Shown: positions 47,641 to 58,566 of the stretch, one piece after another
Position numbering within the stretch: position 1 is the stretch's first letter
Layout: each line of letters starts with the position of its first letter
Source: Pempheris klunzingeri
Lineage: Eukaryota; Chordata; Actinopteri; Acropomatiformes; Pempheridae
Reading direction: 5' to 3'
Assembly (NCBI RefSeq): GCF_042242105.1
Contig: NC_092020.1
Span: forward strand, 13,395,288-13,459,287
Length of the DNA: 64,000 nucleotides
The notes under the pieces: generated by a model
Database searches by the model: none
What the model saw: only the letters and a program-made list of their open reading frames with translations
What the model was told of the DNA's origin: nothing
Made by a program: the position numbers and the translations under genes

Positions 47641-50079
47641 ATGGCATGTGGAGTACCACCCTACACTCGGTGCGTAAAATGGCGCTTTGGCTGTGGACAG
47701 AATTGGCAGCTTCTGTTTTTCCTTGTATATTTCATCCATATGGTCAGCGGACATATCCGATATTCAATCCCAGAAGAGATGAAGAAAGGCTCCCTGATCG
47801 GTAATGTAGCTCAGGATCTTGGTCTGGATCTGAAAAGGCTCCGTTCTGGCCGGGCCCGTATCGTGACCGGAGAAAACATCCAGTACACCGAGCTGAAGGC
47901 AGACAAAGGGACTCTAGTCGTTAAAGAGAGAATAGACCGAGAGCAGCTTTGCGGAGACGTAACACCATGTAGCTTCAGTTTTGAAGTGATTTTAGAAAAC
48001 CCGATGGAGCTACATCAAATTACGGTTGAAATAACAGACATAAATGATCATTCGCCCACATTCAAAAGAGATAATATCCATTTTGAAATCAGCGAATCCG
48101 CTAATAGTGGGGCTCGATTTCCTTTGACCGGTGCAGAAGACCCAGATGTGGGTGTCAATGGACTGAGGGAATATTTACTGAGCGAGAATGAACATTTTGT
48201 TCTGAAACAAACCTCTCATGCAGATGGAAAGAAATACGCAGAGATGGTTTTACAGAAGCCTTTGGACAGAGAGACAAATCCTCATCTGTCCCTAAAGCTG
48301 ATAGCCGTAGACGGTGGGACTCCGCAGAGATCTGGTACAGTAAATATAGATATAACTGTTCTTGATAATAATGACAACGCGCCTGTATTTAATCAGTCTG
48401 TGTACAAAGCTACAGTGATGGAAAACTCTCCCAGAGATTCCTACGTCACCACTGTTAATGCTAGTGACGCAGACTCCGGCTCAAATAGTATTGTAACGTA
48501 TTATTTCTCAGATCTAAACAGTGGTCTCAGTGATTTGTTTATGATTGATGAAAAAAATGGTATTATTTTGATAACAGGTTTAGTTGATTATGAAAAGGAG
48601 AAAAAGTACGAACTTAGAATCGAGGCCAAAGATCAGGGAGGTTTGACAGATTCAAGCAAAGTGATAATTGAAGTAACTGATGTAAATGACAACGCCCCTA
48701 CCATAAGCGTCATGTCATTCACTAGTCCTGTGTCAGAGGACTCTCCTCCTGGTACAACTATTGGGATTATTAATGTCAAAGACCTCGATTCAGGTGATAA
48801 CGGACAAGTAAATTGTAGGATAGAACAAAATGCACCTTTCAAGATTCAGTCTAATTTAAGAAATTACTACACTTTGGTAACAGATACTGTATTAGATCGT
48901 GAAAGTGTTTCAGAGTATAACATCAGTGTAGTTGCGACAGATGCAGGGATGCCTCCTCTCTCTACTAGAAGAAGCTTCCAGTTAAAGGTCTCTGATGTGA
49001 ACGACAATGCTCCAGTGTTTTCACAGAGTGTTTATAATGCGTTTATCACAGAGAATAACTCTCCAGGTATTTCTGTTCTCACACTGAGAGCTAAAGATCC
49101 TGATGAAAACCAAAACGCCCGAATATCTTATATTCTGGAGGATTCTGACCTTGACGGATCTCCTGTGTCTCACTGTGTGTCAGTTAATGCAGAAAGTGGA
49201 GTGATACACGCAGTGCGCTCATTTGATTATGAGCAGATAAAAAAGCTGGTTTTCGTCGTCAAGGCGCAGGATGGAGGCTCCCCTCCACTCAGTAGTAATG
49301 TGACAGTGAAAGTACTGATCCAGGACCAGAACGACAACCCCCCTCAGGTTCTGTACCCAGTCCAGACTGGAGGCTCTCTGGTGGATGAGATGGTGCCTCG
49401 TTCAGCAGATGTGGGCTACCTGGTGACTAAAGTGGTGGCTGTGGATGTGGACTCTGGACAGAATGCCTGGCTCTCCTATAAAGTGCAGAAAGCCACAGAC
49501 AGGGCGCTGTTTGAAGTGGGCTCACAGAACGGAGAAATCAGAACTATCCGCCAAGTGACTGATAAAGATGCTGTGAGACAAAGACTGACTGTGATAGTGG
49601 AGGACAACGGGCAGCCCTCTCGTTCAGCTACAGTCATTGTTAACGTGGCGGTGGCGGACAGCTTCCCTGAAGTGCTGTCGGAGTTCACTGACTTTACTCA
49701 CGACAAGGAGTACAACGACAACCTGACTTTTTACTTAGTGTTGGCTCTGGCTGTAGTTTCCTTCCTCTTCATCACGTGTGTGGTGGTTATTATCTCGGTG
49801 AAAATCTACAGATGGAGACAGTCTCGCATTCTGTATCACTCCAACCTGCCTGTGATTCCATATTATCCACCACGTTACTCAGACACTTTGGGGACAGGGA
49901 CTCTCCAACACGTGTACAACTACGAGGTGTGCAGGACGACTGACTCCAGAAAGAGTGACTGTAAGTTCGGCAGAGCTGGTAGTCAGAACGTGTTGATAAT
50001 GGAGCCCAGTTCAACAGGGACGATGCAGCGGATACAGAGTGAGAAGAACATCCTGGATGAACCAGACTCTCCTCTAGAG
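47641..50079 (+). CDS. pcdh2g-like: V11: clustered protocadherin variable exon, group 2 (gamma-A-like)
   Basis: An 813-residue variable exon, the tandem copy of V10, with the same leader (start ATG 47641), EC1-EC6, membrane span (about 695-720) and tail. One cadherin linker reads LDNNDNAPV instead of the usual LDANDNAPV, from a cluster of changed bases at about 48364. The tail has SEKNILDEP where V10 has SEKSILDEP. The donor is GAG|GTTAGT, with T at +3, weaker by consensus than V10's GTGAGT. The 3' flank equals that of V13, not V10, so the unit boundary between the two duplications falls at or near the donor. Confidence 0.95.
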
Positions 50080-51065
50080 GTTAGTTAACAGTTTAACCTT
50101 GTCTGTGTTTCCTGAGTGTTGTAGCTTGATTAATTACGAACAGTTGCAGTTTGTACGGTCACTTTCAGCACCATGGACAGCATCTCAGTCTGTTTGAATG
50201 ACTTGATAGAAGTGCTACTTCTGTCAAACCCTATGCTGTTTTAGTGGTGGAAACCAAACGGTGTCTCAACGTATCTCCTCCAAACAGACAAATGTCTTTG
50301 CATTTAAATGGTGGCGAGAAGATTGTTTGGGTTGTTTAGCTAAAAATACCACTTACATTTTGGACATGTAAATGTTTGTTGTCATCATGAATTAGTAAAT
50401 TTATTAACTCTTAGTAATCCCAAGAAATAGAACACGAATCGATGAAGCCTGATGTTAAAGGCATCACATAGACCCATCTATGTCCCATACCTCTACAGCG
50501 TTCCTTCCTCCTTCACATCAGTGTATCAAAGTCACACTCTAGACTTCCTCCTTCATGGGTTTTTTGACTGCATTATACACTCACAAAAAGTCTTTTTCCC
50601 AGAGACTTTTCTCATCATGAGACAGTTTCATTTCTGTATTAGTTTCCATGTATTCCATGAACTTGTAAGCGATTGTAATGTTGTAGGGAATCATTACTGT
50701 GGTTCCATAATGAAAACACAACTATTTTCACATGGACCTCTGGTTATTGGATCATGTTGATCTTTTACTTCATTTAAGAATGGATGTTATGGGCTGCATT
50801 TTAAAGATATTGTCTGGACTGAAGATTTCACTTTTATTTTAGGTTTTTACTTTGCACTTGCAGTTTTTACACGTCATTGTTTACTTTTCCAGTGAATGAA
50901 TCACAGCACAATGTGTTGTGTTGAAAATTGCCATAATTAGTCATTTTAGTGTTGAGAAATCAACATTTAGGTGTTTTTTTCTAATAAATTAGAGACGTTT
51001 TAAACCATCAGTCTACAATAGGGTGCTAACACTGTGGTCTTGGTCTCATTTGATCTTCATCTTTT
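50080..51065. other. V11-V12 spacer
   Basis: RE1-like site, then about 0.9 kb without other features. The 102-codon frame at 50452-50760 also occurs in the duplicate spacer (57522-57830) but has no recognisable domain and is probably chance kept by recent duplication. Confidence 0.7.
50164..50184 (+). promoter_or_regulatory. RE1/NRSE-like site after V11
   Basis: TTCAGCACC, AT, GGACAGCATC at canonical spacing, 85 bp after the donor. Identical after V13. Confidence 0.72.
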
Positions 51066-51091
51066 AGACTCTAAGGGACGCTGTTGGCCAG
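51066..51091 (+). promoter_or_regulatory. CSE-like CTCF element of V12
   Basis: GACTCTAAGGGACGCTGTTG lies about 260 bp before the V12 start. Confidence 0.8.
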
Positions 51092-51150
51092 TATAATATT
51101 TTCTGTGTCTTGTCGTCATTCAGTCCTTCCCCCTTACTGACTACACGGTG

Positions 51151-51498
51151 ATGAAGGCTCTCTGTGTTTTGTCGACGTTTAAGGCACCTAACAGAGAACA
51201 TGGTCTCACAGACTTACGGGTAAAGATTGAAGGCGTTTTAGATGCAACCAGGAAACTGATATATCACAACCAGATTTCGCGTCATATCAAGTGGATATTA
51301 ATCTCTTTCTGCTATTTTTGTTGCCACGATGGCAACTCTAGGATCTCTCACCTACTTGTCTTTAAGATGGCGATTGTTTTCTGGATTTCGACGGCAAACA
51401 GGACTGCTGTTGATGCTGCTTCATGTGGTGAACCTGGTAGGTGGGCAGATTCGTTATTCGGTACCGGAGGAGATGAAGAAAGGCTCTGTTATTGGTAA
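51151..51498 (+). other. Upstream ORF overlapping the V12 start
   Basis: An ATG about 80 bp after the CSE opens a 115-codon frame that runs out of frame across the V12 start codon (51329). It has no recognisable domain. If transcription starts upstream of it, it could reduce V12 translation. The same frame occurs upstream of V14 (58219-58566). Confidence 0.35.
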
Positions 51499-53779
51499 CG
51501 TGGCGCAGGATTTGGGTCTGGATCTGAAAAGGCTCCGTTCTGGGCGGGCCCGTATCGTGACCGGAGAAGACATCCAGTACACCGAGCTGAAGGCAGACAA
51601 AGGGACTCTAGTCGTGAATGAGAGAATAGACCGAGAGCAGCTTTGTGGAGACGTGACACCATGTAGCTTCAGCTTTGAGGTGATTTTAGAAAACCCGATC
51701 GAACTGCACAGAATAACTGTTGAGGTTTTGGATATAAACGATCACGCTCCTGTTTTCCCAAACAAAGATAAGCCTATCCGCCTCGAAATAAGTGAATCTG
51801 CTGTCGTTGGAGTTCAGTTTCCACTGCAGAGCGCAGAGGATTTAGATGTGGGGCAAAATGCATTGCAAGATTATGTTTTGTCACCAAACGACAATTTTAT
51901 ATTGAAGCAACATACAAATCCAGACGGCAGTAAATATGTTGAAATGGTTCTCCAGAAACCTTTAGACAGAGAGCGACATCCACATTTGTCTTTGAAATTA
52001 ATCGCAGTTGACGGAGGAACACCGCAGAGATCTGGTACAGTAAATATAGATATTACTGTTTTAGATGCCAACGACAATGCTCCAGTTTTTAACCAATCAG
52101 TGTATAAAGCATCTGTGAAGGAAAACTTGATGAAAGGCACGAACATAATAACAGTAAACGCCACAGACGCTGATAGCGGTTCAAATGGCCTTATTACTTA
52201 CAGTTTGTCTAAAACGAAAGGAAGTGCAGCAGATGTATTCAGTATAGATGAAAACACCGGAATCATTTCTGTATCTGGTCTGATAGATTATGAAAAGAAC
52301 AGAAAATACGAGGTCAGAGTAGAGGCAAAGGATCAAGGTGGCCTAACCGGAACAAGTAAAGTTATATTTGATGTTGTAGATGTGAACGATAATGCACCAA
52401 TTATGATTATGATGTCATTTTCCAGCCCCTTATCTGAGGATGCACATCCTGGGACAACAGTTGCTGTTTTTAACGTAAAAGATGCAGATTCTGAGAAAAA
52501 TGGGCAAATAAAATGTTCTATAGATGGAAAACTTCCATTTAAGATCGAGTCATCTCTGACAAACTATTACAATTTGATCTCAGACCAACGTTTTGATAGA
52601 GAATCAGTATCAGAATATAACATAACAATAACAGCCACTGACTTTGGGTCTCCCCCTCTTTCCAGCTCAACAAAATTACATCTTAAAATTTCTGACGTAA
52701 ACGACAACGCGCCATTATTTGATAAAAGCGTTTATTCTGCTTACGTCACAGAGAATAATTCCCCTGGAATTTCCATATTCGCTGTGAGCGCGCGAGACTC
52801 TGATTGGAATCAGAACGCGAGAATATCATATCTTTTAGAGGACACACAAGTCAGTGGTAGTCCAGTTTCTACTTATGTGTCTTTGAACGCAGAAACTGGA
52901 GTTCTCAGCGCGGTTCGTTCCTTTGATTATGAGCAAATGAAAGAGCTTCAGCTAGTAGTCAAAGCGCAGGATGGAGGCTCCCCTCCACTCAGTAGTAATG
53001 TGACCGTGAAAGTACTGATCCAGGACCAGAACGACAACCCCCCTCAGGTTCTGTACCCAGTCCAGACTGGAGGCTCTCTGGTGGATGAGATGGTGCCTCG
53101 TTCAGCAGATGTGGGCTACCTGGTGACTAAAGTGGTGGCTGTGGATGTGGACTCTGGACAGAATGCCTGGCTCTCCTATAAAGTGCAGAAAGCCACAGAC
53201 AGGGCGCTGTTTGAAGTGGGCTCACAGAACGGAGAAATCAGAACTATCCGCCAAGTGACTGATAAAGATGCTGTGAGACAAAGACTGACTGTGATAGTGG
53301 AGGACAACGGGCAGCCCTCTCGTTCAGCTACAGTCATTGTTAACGTGGCGGTGGCGGACAGCTTCCCTGAAGTGCTGTCGGAGTTCACTGACTTTACTCA
53401 CGACAAGGAGTACAACGACAACCTGACTTTTTACTTAGTGTTGGCTCTGGCTGTAGTTTCCTTCCTCTTCATCACGTGTGTGGTGGTTATTATCTCAGTG
53501 AAAATCTACAGATGGAGACAGTCTCGCATCCTGTATCACTCCAACCTGCCCGTGATTCCATATTATCCACCACGTTACTCAGACACTTTGGGGACAGGGA
53601 CTCTCCAACACGTGTACAACTACGAGGTGTGCAGGACGACTGACTCCAGAAAGAGTGACTGTAAGTTCGGCAGAGCTGGTAGTCAGAACGTGTTGATAAT
53701 GGAGCCCAGTTCAACAGGGACGATGCAGCGGATACAGAGTGAGAAGAACATCCTGGATGAACCAGACTCTCCTCTAGAG
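51329..53779 (+). CDS. pcdh2g-like: V12: clustered protocadherin variable exon, group 2 (gamma-A-like)
   Basis: An 817-residue variable exon from ATG 51329 (CGATGG). The leader of about 39 residues ends HVVNLVGG before QIRYSV. EC1 has LCGDVTPC, and EC2 has a two-residue longer entry (FPNKDKPIRLEISES). EC4 is private to V12/V14, with the calcium motif FDRESVSEYN in place of LDRE. The membrane span is at about 699-724 and the tail ends DEPDSPLE. The donor is GAG|GTTAGT. V12 and V14 are duplicates 7068 bp apart. They are almost the same except for a dense patch at the EC3-EC4 junction (about 52376-52480), where V12 reads IMIMMSFSSPLSEDAHPG. Confidence 0.95.
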
Positions 53780-54475
53780 GTTAGTTAAATAATGTCGTTT
53801 TGCTTCTGTGACTGTATTTGCGTCTCTGTTTATAATTTGCGTTTGCACTCATAGAGAACAGTTTGTCACACTGAGGTCAATTTCAGAACCATGGACAGTA
53901 TCCCAGTTAGTTTGGTTCCTTTCATGAAAAACCTTCTTTTCCAAAAATCTTCGTAGATGCAATACTGGCTTTCATACTGTGTGCTATGGAAATTAAGCAA
54001 ATATTCACCCATTAAGCATTTCTAAAATATGAAATTATCACATATATATGCACAGCATATACTACCAAGTTTTGGAATTTCGCTCTTACAGTGTTCACAC
54101 TTCTAATTTAAAGCAAGGTCAAAGTGTTAATCAATGTAAGCAACTAAAGGCACTTGGGTGAATCTTTGGGGAAATTTTAATCACTAAGATGGAGATTTTA
54201 TACAACTATGTTTTTGTTCTTTAGTGCGCAGTGATTGTCTGCTTTCTGTAATTCACGTTTTTATTTTTTTATTAAATACATAGTATAGTATGGAATCATA
54301 CATGGTGAGGGTCTCGGTGTACTAGGTAGTTCGGCATATGCTAATTCATGTATTTATTCTCGGTTTCATTTATTTGTGTTGGTATCGTCTCTGAAAATCC
54401 AGAATTCCGCTTGCAGATGTAATGAACATTGAATTTACAATTGTTTTCTCTACTTAAATTGATATTCGTTGACTG
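53780..54475. other. V12-V13 spacer
   Basis: RE1-like site then AT-rich sequence without other features. It is unrelated to the V14-V15 spacer apart from its regulatory sites. Confidence 0.7.
53882..53902 (+). promoter_or_regulatory. RE1/NRSE-like site after V12
   Basis: TTCAGAACC, AT, GGACAGTATC at canonical spacing, 102 bp after the donor. The left half has one mismatch (GAACC for GCACC). Confidence 0.58.
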
Positions 54476-54500
54476 GGCTCTAAGGGACGCTGTTGGTCAA
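54476..54500 (+). promoter_or_regulatory. CSE-like CTCF element of V13
   Basis: GGCTCTAAGGGACGCTGTTG lies about 240 bp before the V13 start. Confidence 0.8.
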
Positions 54501-54722
54501 GTAAAAAAAATCCGAGCCGAGGTTTAGGCGGTGCCTCTCTCCATGATGCTCTGTGCAGACTGAATGTGCTTCAGACAGTAAACGGCGTTGAAGCGACCGC
54601 ATAGACTGTGTTTGAGGTGAGATTTTTCACTGCGAGGGAAAGGAAGCAGGATAATACATAATCCGTGGTTTTTCTAAGGGAATTATTTCTGTAGCATCAT
54701 TTCATGTGATTTATTTGGTAAC

Positions 54723-57149
54723 ATGGATAACGGAAAACAGACTCCAAGATGGCGTTTGTGCTACAGACTGACATGGCAAAGCATTCTTTTTCTTCTTTTT
54801 TTCAATCATATTGCCAATGGTCAAATACGTTATTCAGTCCCAGAAGAAATGAGGAAGGGATCCGTTATTGGTAACGTCGCACAAGACCTTGGCTTGGATC
54901 TGAAAAGGCTCCGTTCTGGCCGGGCCCGTATCGTGACGGGAGAAAGCTCTCAGTACACCGAGCTGAAGGCAGACAAAGGGACTTTGGTTGCTAATGAGAG
55001 GATAGACCGAGAGCAGCTTTGTGGAGACATAACGCCTTGCAGCTTCAGCTTTGATTTGATATTAGAAAAGCCGATGGAGCTACATCACGTTACAGTAGAA
55101 GTATTGGACATAAATGATAATTCACCGTCTTTTCATCAGCACGACATGCAGTTGACGATTGGAGAATCAGCAGCACCGGGAGCACGTTTTGTTTTGCCAA
55201 AAGCAAATGATCCTGATGTAGGAGTCAACGGGCTTCAGGACTATAATCTGTCTCCGAATGAAAATTTTGTTTTGAAAAAGCATTCAAATTCGGACGGTAG
55301 TAAACATGCGGAGATGGTCCTTGAGAAACCGCTGGATAGAGAGCGATATCCATTTCTGTCTCTAAAGCTGATAGCAGTGGATGGTGGGACGCCACAGAAA
55401 TCTGGTACAGTAAATATAGATATCACTGTCCTGGATATTAATGATAATTCTCCTATTTTTAATCAGTCAGTCTACAAGGCCACTGTAATGGAAAATGCCC
55501 CAAGAGGTACCTATATTGCTACTGTGAATGCCACTGACGCAGATACCGGATCAAATGGTTTGATTCATTATTCTATTTCCAAAATGCAAGGACGTATTGA
55601 CAGTATATTCGAAATTAACAAGACAACGGGAGCGATATTTCTGTCAGGGCAGGTTGACTATGAGAAAACAAAGAAATATGAAATACGTATTGAAGCAACG
55701 GACCAAGGAGCTTTAGCAGACTCGAGTAAAGTTATAGTCGAGGTGACTGACGTGAATGATAACCCACCTATCATTAATGTGATGTCATTCACTAGTCCTG
55801 TGTCAGAGGACTCTCCTCCTGGTACAACTATTGGGATTATTAATGTCAAAGACCTCGATTCAGGTGATAACGGACAAGTAAATTGTAGGATAGAACAAAA
55901 TGCTCCTTTCAAGATTCAGTCTAATTTAAGAAATTACTACACTTTGGTAACAGATACTGTATTAGATCGTGAAAGTGTTTCAGAGTATAACATCAGTGTA
56001 GTTGCGACAGATGCAGGGATGCCTCCTCTCTCTACTAGAAGAAGCTTCCAGTTAAAGGTCTCTGATGTGAACGACAATGCTCCAGTGTTTTCACAGGGTG
56101 TTTATAATGCGTTTATCACAGAGAATAACTCTCCAGGTATTTCTGTTCTCACGCTGAGGGCTAAAGATCCTGATGAAAACCAAAACGCCCGAATATCTTA
56201 TATTCTGGAGGATTCTGACCTTGATGGATCTCCTGTGTCTCACTGTGTGTCAGTTAATGCAGAAAGTGGAGTGATACACGCAGTGCGCTCATTTGATTAT
56301 GAGCAGATAAAAAAGCTGGTTTTCGTCGTCAAGGCGCAGGATGGAGGCTCCCCTCCACTCAGTAGTAATGTGACAGTGAAAGTACTGATCCAGGACCAGA
56401 ACGACAACCCCCCTCAGGTTCTGTACCCAGTCCAGACTGGAGGCTCTCTGGTGGATGAGATGGTGCCTCGTTCAGCAGATGTGGGCTACCTGGTGACTAA
56501 AGTGGTGGCTGTGGATGTGGACTCTGGACAGAATGCCTGGCTCTCCTATAAAGTGCAGAAAGCCACAGACAGGGCGCTGTTTGAAGTGGGCTCACAGAAC
56601 GGAGAAATCAGAACTATCCGCCAAGTGACTGATAAAGATGCTGTGAGACAAAGACTGACTGTGATAGTGGAGGACAACGGGCAGCCCTCTCGTTCAGCTA
56701 CAGTCATTGTTAACGTGGCGGTGGCGGACAGCTTCCCTGAAGTGCTGTCGGAGTTCACTGACTTTACTCACGACAAGGAGTACAACGACAACCTGACTTT
56801 TTACTTAGTGTTGGCTCTGGCTGTAGTTTCCTTCCTCTTCATCACGTGTGTGGTGGTTATTATCTCAGTGAAAATCTACAGATGGAGACAGTCTCGCATC
56901 CTGTATCACTCCAACCTGCCTGTGATTCCATATTATCCACCACGTTACTCAGACACTTTGGGGACAGGGACTCTCCAACACGTGTACAACTACGAGGTGT
57001 GCAGGACGACTGACTCCAGAAAGAGTGACTGTAAGTTCGGCAGAGCTGGTAGTCAGAACGTGCTGATAATGGAGCCCAGTTCAACAGGGACGATGCAGCG
57101 GATACAGAGTGAGAAGAGCATCCTGGATGAACCAGACTCTCCTCTAGAG
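54723..57149 (+). CDS. pcdh2g-like: V13: clustered protocadherin variable exon, group 2 (gamma-A-like)
   Basis: An 809-residue variable exon from ATG 54723 (AACATGG). The leader of about 33 residues ends NHIANG before QIRYSV. EC1 has LCGDITPC. EC1-EC3 are individual (HDMQLTIGESAAPGARF; LDINDNSPIF linker). From about 55785 (SFTSPVSEDSPPG) to the end the DNA equals V10/V11, so EC4-EC6, membrane span (about 691-716) and tail come from a shared conversion tract. The donor is GAG|GTTAGT, and the 3' flank equals V11's. V13 therefore looks like an original 5' half fused to a recently copied V11-like 3' half and flank. Confidence 0.95.
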
Positions 57150-58134
57150 GTTAGTTAACAGTTTAACCTTGTCTGTGTTTCCTGAGTGTTGTAGCTTGAT
57201 TAATTACGAACAGTTGCAGTTTGTACGGTCACTTTCAGCACCATGGACAGCATCTCAGTCTGTTTGAATGACTTGATAGAAGTGCTACTTCTGTCAAACC
57301 CTATGCTGTTTTAGTGGTGGAAACCAAATGGTGTCTCAACGTATCTCCTCCAAACAGACAAATGTCTTTGCATTTAAATGGTGGCGAGAAGATTGTTTGG
57401 GTTGTTTAGCTAAAAATACCACTTACATTTTGGACATCTAAATGTTTGTTGTCATCATTAATTAGTAAATTTATTAACTCTTAGTAATCCCATGAAATAG
57501 AACACGAATCGATGAAGCCTGATGTTAAAGGCATCACATAGACCCATCTATGTCCCATACCTCTACAGCGTTCCTTCCTCCTTCACATCAGTGTATCAAA
57601 GTCACACTCTACACTTCCTCCTTCATGGGTTTTTTGACTGCATTATACACTCACAAAAAGCCTTTTTCCCAGAGACTTTTCTCATCATGAGACAGTTTCA
57701 TTTCTGTATTAGTTTTCATGTATTCCATGAACTTGTAAGCGATTGTAATGTTGTAGGGAATCATTACTGTGGTTCCATAATGAAAACACAACTATTTTCA
57801 CATGGACCTCTGGTTATTGGATCATGTTGATCTTGTACTTCATTTAAGAATGGATGTTATGGGCTGCATTTTAAAGATATTGTCTGGACTGAAGATTTCA
57901 CTTTTATTTTAGGTTTTTACTTTGCACTTGCAGTTTTTACACGTCATTGTTTACTTTTCCAGTGAATGAATCACAGCACAATGTGTTGTGTTGAAAATTG
58001 CCATAATTAGTCATTTTAGTGTTGAAAAATCAACATTTAGGTGTTTTTTCTAATAAATTAGAGACGTTTTAAACCATCAGTCTATAATAGGGTGCTAACA
58101 CTGTGGTCTTGGTCTCATTTGATCTTCATCTTTT
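57150..58134. other. V13-V14 spacer
   Basis: Near-identical copy of the V11-V12 spacer. No feature beyond the RE1-like site. Confidence 0.75.
57234..57254 (+). promoter_or_regulatory. RE1/NRSE-like site after V13
   Basis: TTCAGCACC, AT, GGACAGCATC at canonical spacing, 85 bp after the donor. A copy of the V11 site. Confidence 0.72.
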
Positions 58135-58160
58135 AGACTCTAAGGGACGCTGTTGGCCAG
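58135..58160 (+). promoter_or_regulatory. CSE-like CTCF element of V14
   Basis: GACTCTAAGGGACGCTGTTG lies about 255 bp before the V14 start, identical to V12. Confidence 0.8.
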
Positions 58161-58218
58161 TATAATATTTTCTGTGTCTTGTCGTCATTCAGTCCTTCCC
58201 CTTACTGACTACACGGTG

Positions 58219-58566
58219 ATGAAGGCTCTCTGTGTTTTGTCGACGTTTAAGGCACCTAACAGAGAACATGGTCTCACAGACTTACGGGTAAAGATTGAAG
58301 GCGTTTTAGATGCAACCAGGAAACTGATATATCACAACCAGATTTCGCGTCATATCAAGTGGATATTAATCTCTTTCTGCTATTTTTGTTGCCACGATGG
58401 CAACTCTAGGATCTCTCACCTACTTGTCTTTAAGATGGCGATTGTTTTCTGGATTTCGACGGCAAACAGGACTGCTGTTGATGCTGCTTCATGTGGTGAA
58501 CCTGGTAGGTGGGCAGATTCGTTATTCGGTACCGGAGGAGATGAAGAAAGGCTCTGTTATTGGTAA
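58219..58566 (+). other. Upstream ORF overlapping the V14 start
   Basis: Counterpart of the 115-codon frame upstream of V12, open over the same length and out of frame across ATG 58397. Confidence 0.35.

Larger units (their letters stand above)
46712..50079 (+). repeat. Tandem duplication unit 2 (spacer plus V11)
   Basis: Second unit of the 3.37-kb tandem repeat. Its right end (after the V11 donor) departs from unit 1 and instead matches the region after V13. Confidence 0.9.
50080..53779 (+). repeat. Two-exon tandem duplication, copy 1 (V11 3' flank plus V12)
   Basis: Spacer and V12 recur at 57148-60847 with an offset of 7068 bp, including RE1-like site, CSE, upstream ORF and exon. The homology continues leftwards into V11/V13, where it merges with the conversion tract. 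Confidence 0.92.
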
